Shown: positions 10,405 to 18,887, counted from the first letter of the stretch. The stretch: 39,825 nt of DNA from a bacterium (GCA_016781505.1 JADDQF010000048.1:9216-49040); one strand, 5' to 3'. The notes: generated by a model from the sequence alone, not told the origin. Numbers and translations: made by a program.

Positions 10405-10563
10405 CTCAGCAGTGCCGACAACACCGCACGAGCCGAGCTTGCGCGAGGAGCTGGCAAGCAGTTCGATCCGCAGCTTGTTCCGATTTTTATCCGAGCCATC
10501 GATGAATGGGAAGCTAACCAAGCGCCGGCCAGTGCAGCCGGCCCAGGCAAGGCGGCTGAGTAG
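10405..10563 (+). pseudogene. Remnant of an HD-GYP phosphodiesterase C-terminus
   Basis: The plus-strand frame reads LSSADNTARAELARGAGKQF then DPQLVPIFIRAIDEWE and stops at 10563. This closely matches the last 35-40 residues of HD-GYP cyclic-di-GMP phosphodiesterases (consensus ELxRGAGTQFDPxLVxxF). The HD and GYP motifs that should precede it are not recognisable in any frame, so the gene has lost its catalytic body. It lies 62 bp before the diterpene synthase start and suggests a deletion or replacement at this boundary. Confidence 0.6.
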
Positions 10564-10624
10564 CGCAGCGGACCACACGCCACGAGCTGCTAAATCATTC
10601 GGACGGCTATACAGGAGCAACCTA

Positions 10625-11638
10625 GTGCACACCAATGACATCGCAAGCTTAAGCGCGGCCGGTCTCGACTACGGCTTAAAAAGTACCTTCTTGTCCGCCT
10701 TGAATACAACTGAAAAGCTGCGCATTTTTGATTTGACCACCCGCGCGTCGCGTGAACTACACCGCTGGGCCGCGAAATATCCGCTGATTCGGCGGGTCCG
10801 CGTCTGGCCGCTCAGCCTGTCGGTAGCTGCCGCAGCGCCTTTTGTCCAGGCGAGCAATCTGGTTTCCATGGCCCGGATGAATTTGTGGGTGTTTACCATC
10901 GACGATCTGTTCGATGAAGAGATCGTCCCCTTTGCCGAGCTGAAACGGCGTGTGACGCGGTACCACGACATTTTGGCGGGCGCCAGCTATGATCCCAAGC
11001 GGGATCGTGACACCTTGGTGCTTGCGCTCCAAGACATTCGCGATGACCTCGCGACCTATCCGCTGTTCCAAGCGCTGCAAAATGAGTGGGCCGACGCGAT
11101 TTCAGGCACGCTCAACGCCATGTTGCGTGAGTATGAGTGGCGCAGCTTTGATCGCGAAGGCGACCGCGCCGCGGAGCTGCCGTCGTACGAAGCGTACTGT
11201 AGCTACGGGCTGTACAGTATCGGTGGCCCGCCGCATATATGGACGACGTTGATCGCGATTGGCGATGCGTCGCTGCTGGCTCAGCTGCCGCGAATCAAGG
11301 AGTTGGAGCGTACGGCCTCCTTATGTATCCGCCTGGCCAACGATCTGCAAAGTCACTCACGCGAGCTCAAAGAAGGCAAGATCAACTCCATTGTGATTCG
11401 CCAACGTGAAGCCATGCAGCAGGGCTACCCGGCCGATACCGCGTTGAACATGGCACACAGGGCCGTGCAAGAACATATTCAACGGTTGCTAAACCATTGC
11501 ACCCTGCTGAGGCAGCAGGGCCGCACGGCGACCGGCCAGCCTGAACAAGCGATCAGCGATATTGCGCGTTTCGTGTGCGATTTTTACAAACATCACGATT
11601 ATCACAATTTCACCACGGGCTCAGCGAGGTCCTCATGA
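10625..11638 (+). CDS. Class I diterpene synthase
   Basis: The 337-residue enzyme is taken to start at GTG 10625, with AGGAG seven bases upstream. The frame extends to 10244, but that part is Arg/Ser-rich, unlike the family, and overlaps the HD-GYP remnant. It has both metal-binding motifs of ionisation-dependent terpene synthases: the Asp-rich DDLFD (residues 93-97, in FTIDDLFDEE) and the NSE triad NDLQSHSRE (239-247). There is no DxDD, so it is a separate class I enzyme that ionises a prenyl diphosphate. Partnered with the class II cyclase that overlaps it by four bases, it most likely converts a bicyclic (labdane- or clerodane-type) diphosphate to an alcohol or olefin. Herpetosiphon aurantiacus has a comparable pair making kolavelool; product identity here is inference. 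Confidence 0.88.
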   Translation: MHTNDIASLSAAGLDYGLKSTFLSALNTTEKLRIFDLTTRASRELHRWAAKYPLIRRVRVWPLSLSVAAAAPFVQASNLVSMARMNLWVFTIDDLFDEEIVPFAELKRRVTRYHDILAGASYDPKRDRDTLVLALQDIRDDLATYPLFQALQNEWADAISGTLNAMLREYEWRSFDREGDRAAELPSYEAYCSYGLYSIGGPPHIWTTLIAIGDASLLAQLPRIKELERTASLCIRLANDLQSHSRELKEGKINSIVIRQREAMQQGYPADTALNMAHRAVQEHIQRLLNHCTLLRQQGRTATGQPEQAISDIARFVCDFYKHHDYHNFTTGSARSS

Positions 11639-13128
11639 GTGTAGCATTCCCAACTCTGCCGTACGCGCCGCGCGCCATCGCCAGCACGCCCTATGACACA
11701 GCCTGGGTTGCCACCGTGCCCGCTGCGCAGGATCGCAGCGACCCCCGCTTTCCTTCTGCGCTCAACTGGATCAGCGCCAATCAGCACGCCGATGGCAGCT
11801 GGGGTAGTCAGTTGCCCTATGTCCATGATCGGATCATCTGCACGCTTGCTGCCCTTGTGCCCCTTGTTCAGTTCGGCTGGCGGGATGGGGATCGCCTGCA
11901 AGTGCAGCGGGGCGAGCGCTACCTGTGGCAGCACGCCCACCTGCTCCACCGCGAGCCGTGCGAGCTGGTTGGATTTGAGCTATTGCTGCCTACGCTGGTT
12001 CAGCGCGCACGCGCAGCCGGCATAGCTGTACCACCGTACCTGGATGGCTTTGCGGAAGAACGCCGGAAAAAACTGGCACTCTTGCCGCCGCAGCTGTTGT
12101 ATTCACCGGCGGTCACAATTGTTCATTCGCTCGAGTTTCTTGGCAGTGACGTTAATGCGCTGCAGCTATTGACAACTCGCGCGCCGAATGGATCCGTTGG
12201 CAACTCACCGGCAGCCACCGCCTTCTTGCTGCAGCACGTCGACGACCCGGCCGCCGAAACCTATCTTACCCGCTGTTTGGCCGGCGATCAGGGACATGGA
12301 GTGCCTGTGCTCGAGCCGTGTGAAACATTTGAAACCTTGTGGGTGGCCTACCATCAATATCTGGGTGGTCGTCCCGCTGCGCAGCTCTTGGCTCCGACGT
12401 TTCAGCGCGAGATGCAGCTGGCGCTCAGCGCCACCGGCGTCAGCCTGTCGCCGTCGTTTCCGATCCCGGATGCCGACGACACCGCGGTTGCACTCACGCT
12501 GTTGCACGAGGCCGGCATTGCCGCGCAACCCACCGCGCTCCAACAGTTTGAGCGCGAAGACTATTTTGTCAGCTTCCCATATGAACGCCATCCGTCCACG
12601 GGAGTTAATATTCACGTATTGCAAGCGCTGCTGCGCTATCCCGACTATCCCGGCCGCGACGGAGCCATCGCCAAGATTTTGCGCTTTCTGGCGGCAGCGC
12701 GGCAACACGGCACGTATTGGATCGACAAGTGGCATATATCCCCGTTCTACGCCACATCGCGCGCGCTCATTGCTTTGAACGAACTTCCGGCGGAGTATCG
12801 CCGCACCGGAGCGCCCCTCAGCGAAGCTGCCGTGGAGTGGCTGCTGCAGATGCAATCCGAGGACGGCGCGTGGGGCTTTTATCATATACCGACCTGCGAA
12901 GAAACAGCCTACGCCCTGCTCGGCCTGCGCAGCCTCGAAGCACCCTCGGAGCGCGTCCACCGCGCTATTGTTTCCGGAATGGCGTATCTTGAGCGCCAGC
13001 AGGCAGCACCTCGTCCCGCCCTCTGGATCGACAAGTGTTTGTACCATCCAACCCGGATTGTGGCGGCCGCCATTGAGGCTGCACGGGAACGGCCAATAGC
13101 TTACGGCAGCCCACAGCAGGCTTGCTAA
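11635..13128 (+). CDS. Class II diterpene cyclase (DxDD type)
   Basis: The 497-residue protein starts at ATG 11635, sharing ATGA with the stop of the class I gene; GAGGT lies five bases upstream. Alternating alpha-barrel segments carry QW-like repeats (HADGSWGS about 51-58; SEDGAWGFY near the C-terminus). The catalytic acid motif is DADDTA (Asp279, Asp281, Asp282). It has no DDxxD/NSE, so it protonates geranylgeranyl diphosphate and cyclises it with the diphosphate retained. Length matches bacterial betagamma-domain cyclases such as Mycobacterium tuberculosis Rv3377c (501 residues) and Herpetosiphon kolavenyl diphosphate synthase. Which skeleton is made (halimadienyl, kolavenyl, copalyl) cannot be read. 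No GGPP synthase or tailoring methyltransferase is in the operon. Confidence 0.92.
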   Translation: MSVAFPTLPYAPRAIASTPYDTAWVATVPAAQDRSDPRFPSALNWISANQHADGSWGSQLPYVHDRIICTLAALVPLVQFGWRDGDRLQVQRGERYLWQHAHLLHREPCELVGFELLLPTLVQRARAAGIAVPPYLDGFAEERRKKLALLPPQLLYSPAVTIVHSLEFLGSDVNALQLLTTRAPNGSVGNSPAATAFLLQHVDDPAAETYLTRCLAGDQGHGVPVLEPCETFETLWVAYHQYLGGRPAAQLLAPTFQREMQLALSATGVSLSPSFPIPDADDTAVALTLLHEAGIAAQPTALQQFEREDYFVSFPYERHPSTGVNIHVLQALLRYPDYPGRDGAIAKILRFLAAARQHGTYWIDKWHISPFYATSRALIALNELPAEYRRTGAPLSEAAVEWLLQMQSEDGAWGFYHIPTCEETAYALLGLRSLEAPSERVHRAIVSGMAYLERQQAAPRPALWIDKCLYHPTRIVAAAIEAARERPIAYGSPQQAC

Positions 13129-13145
13129 CCCTTGAGGAGCCCAGT

Positions 13146-13523
13146 ATGTCCAAGCATTCCATTCTTGTTGTTGACGATGAGCCGCATATTCTGCGTTCAC
13201 TCTCTTTTGTGTTGGAGCGCCAAGGCTACGATGTTACGACGGCCTCAGATGGGGAGGAGGCGCTAGAAAAGATTCGTGACCAGCACCCGCACATTGTGTT
13301 TCTGGATATCATGTTGCCGCGCAAAAATGGGTATGAAATTTGCGCTACCGTGAAGGAAGACCCAACGCTCGCCGATATTTTCATCATTATGTTGAGCGCA
13401 AAAGGCCAGCAGATTGACCGCGAGCGAGGCATGCTGGGGGGTGCAGACGAGTACATGACCAAGCCATTTAGCCCACGCGAGATTATTGAATATGTCCGCA
13501 ACATTTTTGAGAAAGCAGCCTAG
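13146..13523 (+). CDS. Single-domain response regulator (CheY/PilH-like)
   Basis: The 125-residue protein is a receiver domain alone. It starts at ATG 13146 with GAGGAG six bases upstream, 17 bp after the class II cyclase stop. The acid pocket is Asp10-Asp11, the phosphoacceptor Asp54 (FLDIMLPRKNGYE), the switch Ser84 (MLSAK) and the invariant Lys106 (TKPF). There is no output domain, so it must act by protein-protein contact or pass phosphate on, as CheY, PilH or Spo0F do. The histidine kinase gene overlaps its 3' end and is the obvious partner. Confidence 0.95.
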   Translation: MSKHSILVVDDEPHILRSLSFVLERQGYDVTTASDGEEALEKIRDQHPHIVFLDIMLPRKNGYEICATVKEDPTLADIFIIMLSAKGQQIDRERGMLGGADEYMTKPFSPREIIEYVRNIFEKAA

Positions 13524-15378
13524 CTCGAACCGAACACGCAGCTGGTGGACGAGTATAGGGCAGCTGCGCACCTCATTGCTCGACCTGTGGACGGGACCTA
13601 CCGATTATCCACCCAGTGTGCGCTTGGAACGACGGTTTATTGCGCTCCGCTATCTCGGCATTTCATTTCTGGGGCCAACGCTGCCCTTGTTGAATTTGTC
13701 GACATCGCGCCTGCTGGCGGCCTATACGTTATTGCTCGTCTACTTGAGCTTTAACCTTTGGGTCCATGTTCTGCTGCAGCGCCGTTCCTCATGGCTCAAT
13801 CATGGCTATATCACCTCAGTGGGCGATGGCCTGATTATTTCGGTCATGGTCATGATCGGCGGCGGCTTTGCTTCACCTTTCTACATCCTGCTCTTTCCCA
13901 CCACCGTCGCCGCTGCCATGCGCTTTGGATACGGCCCGTCGCTGCTCGTGGTTGCGTTTTATATTCTGCTTGACGGTATCAGCATTCGCCTCACAGGTGG
14001 AGCGATGCCGGGTGATCGCGGTGCGTTTCTGTTTCGCTCGGGCTACCTGACCCTTACCGCGCTGTTGTCGAGCTATTTGTGGGAGCAAGCACGGGTCGCT
14101 GAAACGGCACTGGCCCAACAGCTCAGCCGCGCTCGAGCCTTAAACGATAGCTCACGGGCGCTCAACACCAGCCTGCAATTAGATATTGTGGCGCGCACCG
14201 TGGCGGAGGAAGTGCGGCAGCTGGTGGCGGCTGATGTCGCGATGCTGAAGCTCGGCCAGGATCATGGCGAACTGGTCACATTCGGGCACGCAACCGAGCT
14301 TTCCGGGGCACAGAAACAAACGCAGGAGCAAGCGCTGACCGAACTCTTGGCGGAGCTGCAAACGAGCAGTGCCGAGGACGGAGTTTGTGAGGTTAGCGCC
14401 TGTGGCCTGGCATATATTATCGTGCCACTGCTCAATCGCAGCCGCGCTACGAGCTGGGTGATTGTTGGGCGAGCGCCGGGGCATCAGCCGTACAACGAGC
14501 AAGATGTGGAGCTGCTCAGGTCATTTATTGAGCGGGCATCGCTGGCCATCGAAAACGCATCGTTGTATAAAACCATTGGCGACCGGAGCAAGGATTTGCA
14601 GCGCGCATACGCAGATCTTGCCTCAGCACACCAGGAATTGTTAGGCGTCGATGAAATGAAAACCAGTTTTATCGCCAATGTTTCCCATGAGCTCCGTACT
14701 CCGCTTACGTCAATTCGCGCCTTTTCCGAGATCTTGCTGACGATGGAGGTCGATCCAGGCACGACGCAGGAGTTTCTGGTCACGATTAATACCGAGAGCG
14801 AGCGCCTAACCCGCCTGATCAACGATGTGCTCGACATTACCAAAATCGAAGCGGGCTATATCGAGTGGCACATGAACGATCTTGATCTGGCCGATCTGCT
14901 GTCCACCAGCGCGCGCACCTTTACCTCACTGCTCGAAGAAAAAGGTCTGCAACTCGAGCTGAAGCTGCCACCAGCACTCGGATTAGTTCGCGCCAATAAC
15001 GATCGGATTATGCAGGTCCTGGCCAATCTGATTGGTAATGCGCTCAAGTTCACAACGGCAGGCGCGGTTACCTTGGCAGCTGAGGTGCATGACGGCAACA
15101 TTCATGTGCATGTGACGGATACGGGCATCGGCATTGCCCCGGAAGACCAAGACCGCATCTTTGATAAGTTCCACCAGGTGGGCGACACCCTTACCGACAA
15201 GCCCAAGGGGACAGGGCTAGGCTTGTGCATCTGCCGCGAGATTGTGACACACCATGGCGGCAAGATGTGGGTCACATCCGCGCTTGGCCAAGGCAGCACC
15301 TTTAGCTTCAGCTTGCCGCGGGTAGCACCGCGCGAGGAAGTGCCCACCGCCTCCATTATGGGTACCAAAGGCGCGTGA
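13492..15378 (+). CDS. Membrane sensor histidine kinase with GAF domain
   Basis: About 628 residues. The start is uncertain: ATG 13492 overlaps the response regulator by 32 bp and has only a weak GCGAGA site, and a TTG lies at 13486; translational coupling is likely. Five or six hydrophobic helices span about residues 48-200 with very short loops, a buried sensor arrangement. A GAF domain (about 215-358), a short coiled coil and HisKA with VSHELRTP (His399) follow. The HATPase domain has an N box (NLIGNALKF), a G1 box (DTGIGIAPEDQDRIF) and a G2 box (GTGLGLCICREIV). There is no HAMP or attached receiver. With many membrane helices and little periplasmic exposure, it could sense a membrane lipid or membrane state, which would fit its diterpene operon; this is inference. 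Confidence 0.93.
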   Translation: MSATFLRKQPSSNRTRSWWTSIGQLRTSLLDLWTGPTDYPPSVRLERRFIALRYLGISFLGPTLPLLNLSTSRLLAAYTLLLVYLSFNLWVHVLLQRRSSWLNHGYITSVGDGLIISVMVMIGGGFASPFYILLFPTTVAAAMRFGYGPSLLVVAFYILLDGISIRLTGGAMPGDRGAFLFRSGYLTLTALLSSYLWEQARVAETALAQQLSRARALNDSSRALNTSLQLDIVARTVAEEVRQLVAADVAMLKLGQDHGELVTFGHATELSGAQKQTQEQALTELLAELQTSSAEDGVCEVSACGLAYIIVPLLNRSRATSWVIVGRAPGHQPYNEQDVELLRSFIERASLAIENASLYKTIGDRSKDLQRAYADLASAHQELLGVDEMKTSFIANVSHELRTPLTSIRAFSEILLTMEVDPGTTQEFLVTINTESERLTRLINDVLDITKIEAGYIEWHMNDLDLADLLSTSARTFTSLLEEKGLQLELKLPPALGLVRANNDRIMQVLANLIGNALKFTTAGAVTLAAEVHDGNIHVHVTDTGIGIAPEDQDRIFDKFHQVGDTLTDKPKGTGLGLCICREIVTHHGGKMWVTSALGQGSTFSFSLPRVAPREEVPTASIMGTKGA

Positions 15379-15439
15379 CGGAACGACCTCAACGCCCTGC
15401 AAGGTATGCAACACCCTGATGTCGCCACGTATGGGTGGA

Positions 15440-15477
15440 GGCAGCCGGCGCTGACAGCGCTGGCTGCCGCGCTTTTT
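15440..15477 (+). terminator. Rho-independent terminator closing the diterpene/two-component operon
   Basis: GGCAGCCGGCGCT (15440-15452), loop GAC, AGCGCTGGCTGCC (15456-15468) form a 13-bp stem with one G-U pair, followed by GCGCTTTTT. It lies about 60 bp past the kinase stop and supports a single transcript from the class I synthase gene to the kinase. Confidence 0.85.
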
Positions 15478-15573
15478 CCGGCTGCAGATGGCATTGCCGA
15501 GGCGAACGCTCAGCTTGGGAGCGGCAAACCCTCGTATCCAGCGCCATGTACCAGCGGCACAGCGGAGTTCGCG

Positions 15574-15849
15574 TTACGAGGACGACCGAGCATCAGCAGC
15601 TCGGGGGTGGTTCGCCGCGGTCTGCTCGATGGAGGACTGCGCGGAGTACACCGACAGCGCCTGCCAAAAATCTTCCGCCGTTTCCCCGACGATGACCACA
15701 CCGTTAACAACCGCCAGCTTGCCCTCGGCGCAGTAGTGACACAGCCCCAAGCAATGGACGACGTGCGGAGCGGGTTCAAGGTGCTCGAGCGCGCTGAACT
15801 CGTCGTATGAAAACAGATCGATGTTGGTACAACAGAACAGCATTGGCAT
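15574..15849 (-). CDS. Small DUF1450-like protein
   Basis: A 91-residue cytoplasmic protein. The segment GLCHYCAEGKLAVVNGVVIV followed by GETAEDFWQAL matches the conserved core of the DUF1450/YuzB family (cysteines, then a short NG turn and GET). Further cysteines lie at the N-terminus (FCCTN), so a metal or iron-sulphur site is possible. The last 25 residues are low-complexity and may be an extension. The start could be ATG 15849 or 15843; no strong ribosome-binding site distinguishes them. Function of the family is unknown. It lies 24 bp upstream of the sulfatase remnant's end region and faces the two-component operon. Confidence 0.6.
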   Translation of the reverse strand: MPMLFCCTNIDLFSYDEFSALEHLEPAPHVVHCLGLCHYCAEGKLAVVNGVVIVGETAEDFWQALSVYSAQSSIEQTAANHPRAADARSSS

Positions 15850-15875
15850 AGGTGGAGCCCGGAATATGGCTGCCG

Positions 15876-16610
15876 TTACGTAGCGCTGCGCAGGTCTAGC
15901 CGATCCAGCTGCTCCTCAGGCGCTTGGATGGCACGCAGATAGGCGGCAATTGCTTGCTTAAAATGTGCAACCCGCTCGGGCTGCTGGCCGGCCAAATTCT
16001 CAGTCTGCTGGTCGTCGACGGCAACGTGATACAGTTCGTCGCCGACCTGCTTGGGCCCGCCAGCACCCTGAGGCTGGATCGCAACCGAGCTTGGCCCGCC
16101 GTGGTTCAGCGTATCGCCGCTGGATGCAGCCGGAAAACGTCCGTCCTTGAAGTGCGCAAGCCGCTGCTGCGTTACGGGCAGGTCGTTGATCTGCCCAAAC
16201 TCCCACTGATTGAAGTGGGAGCGGGTGTACCAGTTCAAGGGCGCATTGGGGGCTACCGGACGCTTCACAAAGACCCACTCGCCATCGGTAGCGTACACGG
16301 AGCCGCCAAAAACCCCAAAGAGCGCAACCTCCCGCGTCTGCTTGTCGCCCTGGCCGGTGATAAGCGGCACAAGACTACGGCCATGCGTTTGAGCCGCCGG
16401 CGCAAGACCAACACACTCCAGCACCGTCGGCTGTAGGTCCAGCATCTGCGCCAGTGCGTCCACCCGCTGACCAGCTTGAGCTTGGTGCGGGTGGTACACG
16501 ATCAGCGGCGTGTGCACAATCGGTTGATACAGCGTCGGCGAATGCTTGCCGATCCAGTTGTGCTCGCCGAACAAAAATCCATGATCGCTGGTAACGATGA
16601 TGGCCGTGTT
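15876..16610 (-). pseudogene. Sulfatase pseudogene, C-terminal half only
   Basis: The reading frame begins abruptly within a sulfatase domain at NTAIIVTSDHGFLFGEHNWI (from about 16610). SDHG carries metal ligands, GKHSPT the substrate-binding Lys, and TPLIVYHP follows; it then continues normally to the C-terminus. Everything upstream is missing, including the N-terminal metal site and the CxPxR/SxPxR formylglycine motif, so it cannot be an active sulfatase. Upstream of 16610 the frame runs only into an unrelated stretch and a TGA at 16632-16634. An ATG at 16574 could give a 232-residue fragment, but without the active site. The clean break suggests a deletion or insertion-driven rearrangement. 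Confidence 0.75.
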
Positions 16611-16678
16611 AGGGGTTGGGCTGCGTATGGCTCACGCCGTTGGGACACCACCTGGTTGAGGACGTCCCAGGAGTAGTA

Positions 16679-16737
16679 CGCGCATTTTCGCTTATTTATT
16701 CCTTCATGTCAAGCGTGACTTTGATGAAGTATGCGCG
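16679..16737. repeat. Nested palindrome between the sulfatase remnant and deoR-type gene
   Basis: CGCGCAT (16679-16685) pairs with ATGCGCG (16731-16737). Inside, CTTCAT (16702-16707) pairs with ATGAAG (16724-16729), and GTCA/TGAC (16708-16711/16716-16719) closes an AGCG loop. It lies 33 bp beyond the stop of the repressor gene, so it could end that transcript, though no T-run follows. It may also mark the rearrangement that cut the sulfatase gene. Confidence 0.45.
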
Positions 16738-16769
16738 TTCATGATTAAAACATCAGACAGCCAAGCGCG

Positions 16770-17543
16770 TTACACAACCTCAACCACGACGCCATGGTCT
16801 TGCAGCGCCTTAACGTCGTCTGCGTGAACAGCCGCATCGGTGATAACGCGCTGGACCCGCTTGATTGGCGCTACCCGCATGGTCGCAATCCGGCCGAACT
16901 TGGTATGATCGGCCAAAACCGTGATCTCGCGGGCGACGCTCATCAGCACGTGATCGCTGTGGACCTCGGCCATGTCGTCGGCAGAAAAGCCGTAATCGAC
17001 ATGGATCGCGGGCGTGCCCATGAAGAGCTTGTCGGCGCGCAGATTTTCCAGAGCGTGCTCCATCAAAAGGCCAAGCATGGATAGCTCGGAATGACGCAGC
17101 ATGCCGCCCAGCACAATCACGGAAATGTGCGGGAAGGCCGCCAGCCGCATCGCAATATTCAGGGTATTGGTGATAATCGTTAGCTTACGACGGTCGGCAA
17201 GGTGGGGGATCATTTCGGTGGTGGTCGTGCCGCCGGCAATGATCACGGTATCGCCGTCGCTGACATGCCGGGCTGCTTGGAGGCCGATGCACTGTTTCTC
17301 GTCTGCCTGCAGGGCTGCCCGTCTGAATAGCGGCGGTTCAGGAAAGCCTTGCGTATGCTGATGGCTCTTGGGAGCTGCACCACCGTAGGCCCGCGCGATC
17401 AGGCCGCGCTTGCTCAGCTGAACAATATCCCGGCGAACCGTGGCTTCGCTGACCTCGAAGTGGCGGCTTAGCTCCTCCACGGTGGCACCGTTCTGTTGTT
17501 CAATGAACGTAATCATCTGCTGCCGACGTTCAACGTCCAGCAT
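16770..17543 (-). CDS. DeoR-family transcriptional repressor
   Basis: The 257-residue protein starts at ATG 17543 with GGAGG four bases upstream; a longer frame to 17615 lacks a ribosome-binding site. The N-terminal winged helix (RRQQMITFIEQQNGATVEEL, then SEATVRRDIVQLSKRGLIARAYGGA) is the DeoR signature. The C-terminal effector domain has the phosphosugar-binding GGTTT (in IIAGGTTTTEM), TNTLNIA and GG in VLGGMLR, typical of regulators released by a phosphorylated sugar. The gene upstream on the same strand is a SIS-domain sugar isomerase, as in aga/gam/frl loci, so an amino-sugar or ketose phosphate is the likely inducer. Candidate operators lie at 18855-18887 and 19035-19047. Confidence 0.92.
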   Translation of the reverse strand: MLDVERRQQMITFIEQQNGATVEELSRHFEVSEATVRRDIVQLSKRGLIARAYGGAAPKSHQHTQGFPEPPLFRRAALQADEKQCIGLQAARHVSDGDTVIIAGGTTTTEMIPHLADRRKLTIITNTLNIAMRLAAFPHISVIVLGGMLRHSELSMLGLLMEHALENLRADKLFMGTPAIHVDYGFSADDMAEVHSDHVLMSVAREITVLADHTKFGRIATMRVAPIKRVQRVITDAAVHADDVKALQDHGVVVEVV

Positions 17544-17772
17544 GCGCCCTCCTGCGTCATTCAAGGTGCGAGCATTGGATTGTGGCGACATGTGCATCTG
17601 CTCGGCTCGAAGCACGACTACGATAAGGAGCTGCTTATGCGCTCCGAGCGTTGATTACCCAACCACGCGGTGCTTGTTCACCATCAACGACCAGACCAAG
17701 CAGGGTTTTCTTTCCGGCCACGCTTGAGCTGCCTTCACGCGTCAAGCCTAATCAGCCCCAACGGCTGTGTGC

Positions 17773-18819
17773 TCATGACGCATGGAGCACCACAACCTGG
17801 TTAAGATTGCGGGGTTGATCCGGGTTGAGCTGCAGGGCGAGCGCGCGATAATAGGCAATCAGCTGGACTGGAGGCAAGTACAGCGCGCAGCGTGCAATGT
17901 CTGATAATCCTTCCGGCAAACTGAGATATACGTCCGCAGCGGGCGAATCATAGGGAGCAATCGTCACAACATACGCGCCGTGTTGCTTGACATCGGCCGC
18001 AACATCCTGAATGTACGATTGCTCGCGCAGCCCTGCCAACAGCACAACAGCCGTGCCTGGGGAAACAATCGAGATTGGACCATGCCGAAACTCAAGCGGA
18101 TTGTAGGCTTCGCAGGGCGTTTGCGTCATCTCCTTGAGCTTAAGGGTCGCTTCCTGCGCCAAACCATAGTTGGGTCCTAAGCCAAGGTAGATAAAGTCGT
18201 GTAACGCCAGATTTTGGCCGATGTTGCGCGCGGCGGCCTCGAAGGCCGAGAGCTGCTCCTGGAGTATGTGCGGCAACGTTGCAAGCTCATTCAGCAAGGC
18301 AGCGTTTCCAACGATCAACGCCGCTACAATCTGCAGTGCCAGCAGCATACTTGTATAAGATTGGGTCATCACAACGGATTGCTCACGGGCGTGCGGCAGG
18401 GTAATCACATGCTGTGCCCGCTGGCCCAGGTCGGTAGCGTGGTTACAGGTAATGCCGATCACCGTGACATTCGAACAATGGTGCCGGAGGTAATCGGCGG
18501 CCATTAACGCCTCCGAGGTCGTACCCGAACGAGAAATCACAAACGCAACCACTGGCACGTCTGCCGGCACGGTTGAAGCAGGCGAAAGAAATACTTCGGA
18601 GCTGGGAATTGCAACGGCGACATGCTGCGTTACCTCTTGCAGTGCCTGGGCTGCACTTTGGGCAAGATACAGCGAGGTTCCAGAGCCGATGCACAGGAAA
18701 TGGGTGTTTGGCCTGATCGCGATGGACTGAGCAATCTGCTGCCATTGCTCAACCGTTGCAGACATAGTCTGGGCCCATGATTGCGGCTGCTGCTGAATCT
18801 CGCGGTAGGTGTAGCTCAT
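17773..18819 (-). CDS. SIS-domain sugar isomerase/deglycase (AgaS/FrlB/GlmS-like)
   Basis: The 348-residue protein starts at ATG 18819 with AAGGAG six bases upstream. Two SIS domains are seen: the first has CIGSGTSLYLAQ (about 45-56) and SRSGTTSEALMA (about 102-113); the second has YLGLGPNYGLAQEATLKLKE and the EAYNPLEFRHGP block, whose Glu is a catalytic base in the GlmS isomerase and AgaS families. No glutaminase domain is present, so it would act as a ketose/aldose phosphate isomerase-deaminase or fructosamine-6-phosphate deglycase. The DeoR-type repressor follows 229 bp downstream. No transporter, kinase or deacetylase is linked, so the pathway is incomplete here. The 17544-17772 gap shows no gene. 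Confidence 0.88.
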   Translation of the reverse strand: MSYTYREIQQQPQSWAQTMSATVEQWQQIAQSIAIRPNTHFLCIGSGTSLYLAQSAAQALQEVTQHVAVAIPSSEVFLSPASTVPADVPVVAFVISRSGTTSEALMAADYLRHHCSNVTVIGITCNHATDLGQRAQHVITLPHAREQSVVMTQSYTSMLLALQIVAALIVGNAALLNELATLPHILQEQLSAFEAAARNIGQNLALHDFIYLGLGPNYGLAQEATLKLKEMTQTPCEAYNPLEFRHGPISIVSPGTAVVLLAGLREQSYIQDVAADVKQHGAYVVTIAPYDSPAADVYLSLPEGLSDIARCALYLPPVQLIAYYRALALQLNPDQPRNLNQVVVLHAS

Positions 18820-18854
18820 GCGGCGCTCCTTAGTACTCAACAAGAGTCGTTAAC

Positions 18855-18887
18855 CGATATCCAGCGTGCGAACCAGCACGCATATCG
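18855..18887 (-). promoter_or_regulatory. Large imperfect palindrome in the SIS gene leader
   Basis: CGATAT (18855-18860) and GCGTGC (18864-18869) are mirrored by GCACGC (1876 offset, at 18876-18881) and ATATCG (18882-18887), with a three-base bulge. It lies 36-68 bp upstream of the SIS start codon. It could be a DeoR operator or a leader hairpin. Confidence 0.4.

Larger units (their letters stand above)
9808..10624. other. Gene-poor stretch with decayed coding remnants
   Basis: About 800 bp between two divergent genes hold no intact gene. The first 200 bp has short helical-looking frames broken by stops (for example VYSQQRIVLDFAPLLL near 9798), which I cannot assign. A possible transposase remnant (minus strand) and an HD-GYP remnant (plus strand) follow and are listed separately. 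The last 60 bp carries the ribosome-binding site of the diterpene synthase gene; no convincing consensus promoter for that operon was found. Confidence 0.5.

Noticed and set aside
10244-10624. N-terminal extension of the class I diterpene synthase by 127 residues
   Set aside because: The segment is Arg/Ser/Pro-rich, unlike the family, overlaps the HD-GYP remnant in another frame, and a good ribosome-binding site precedes GTG 10625.
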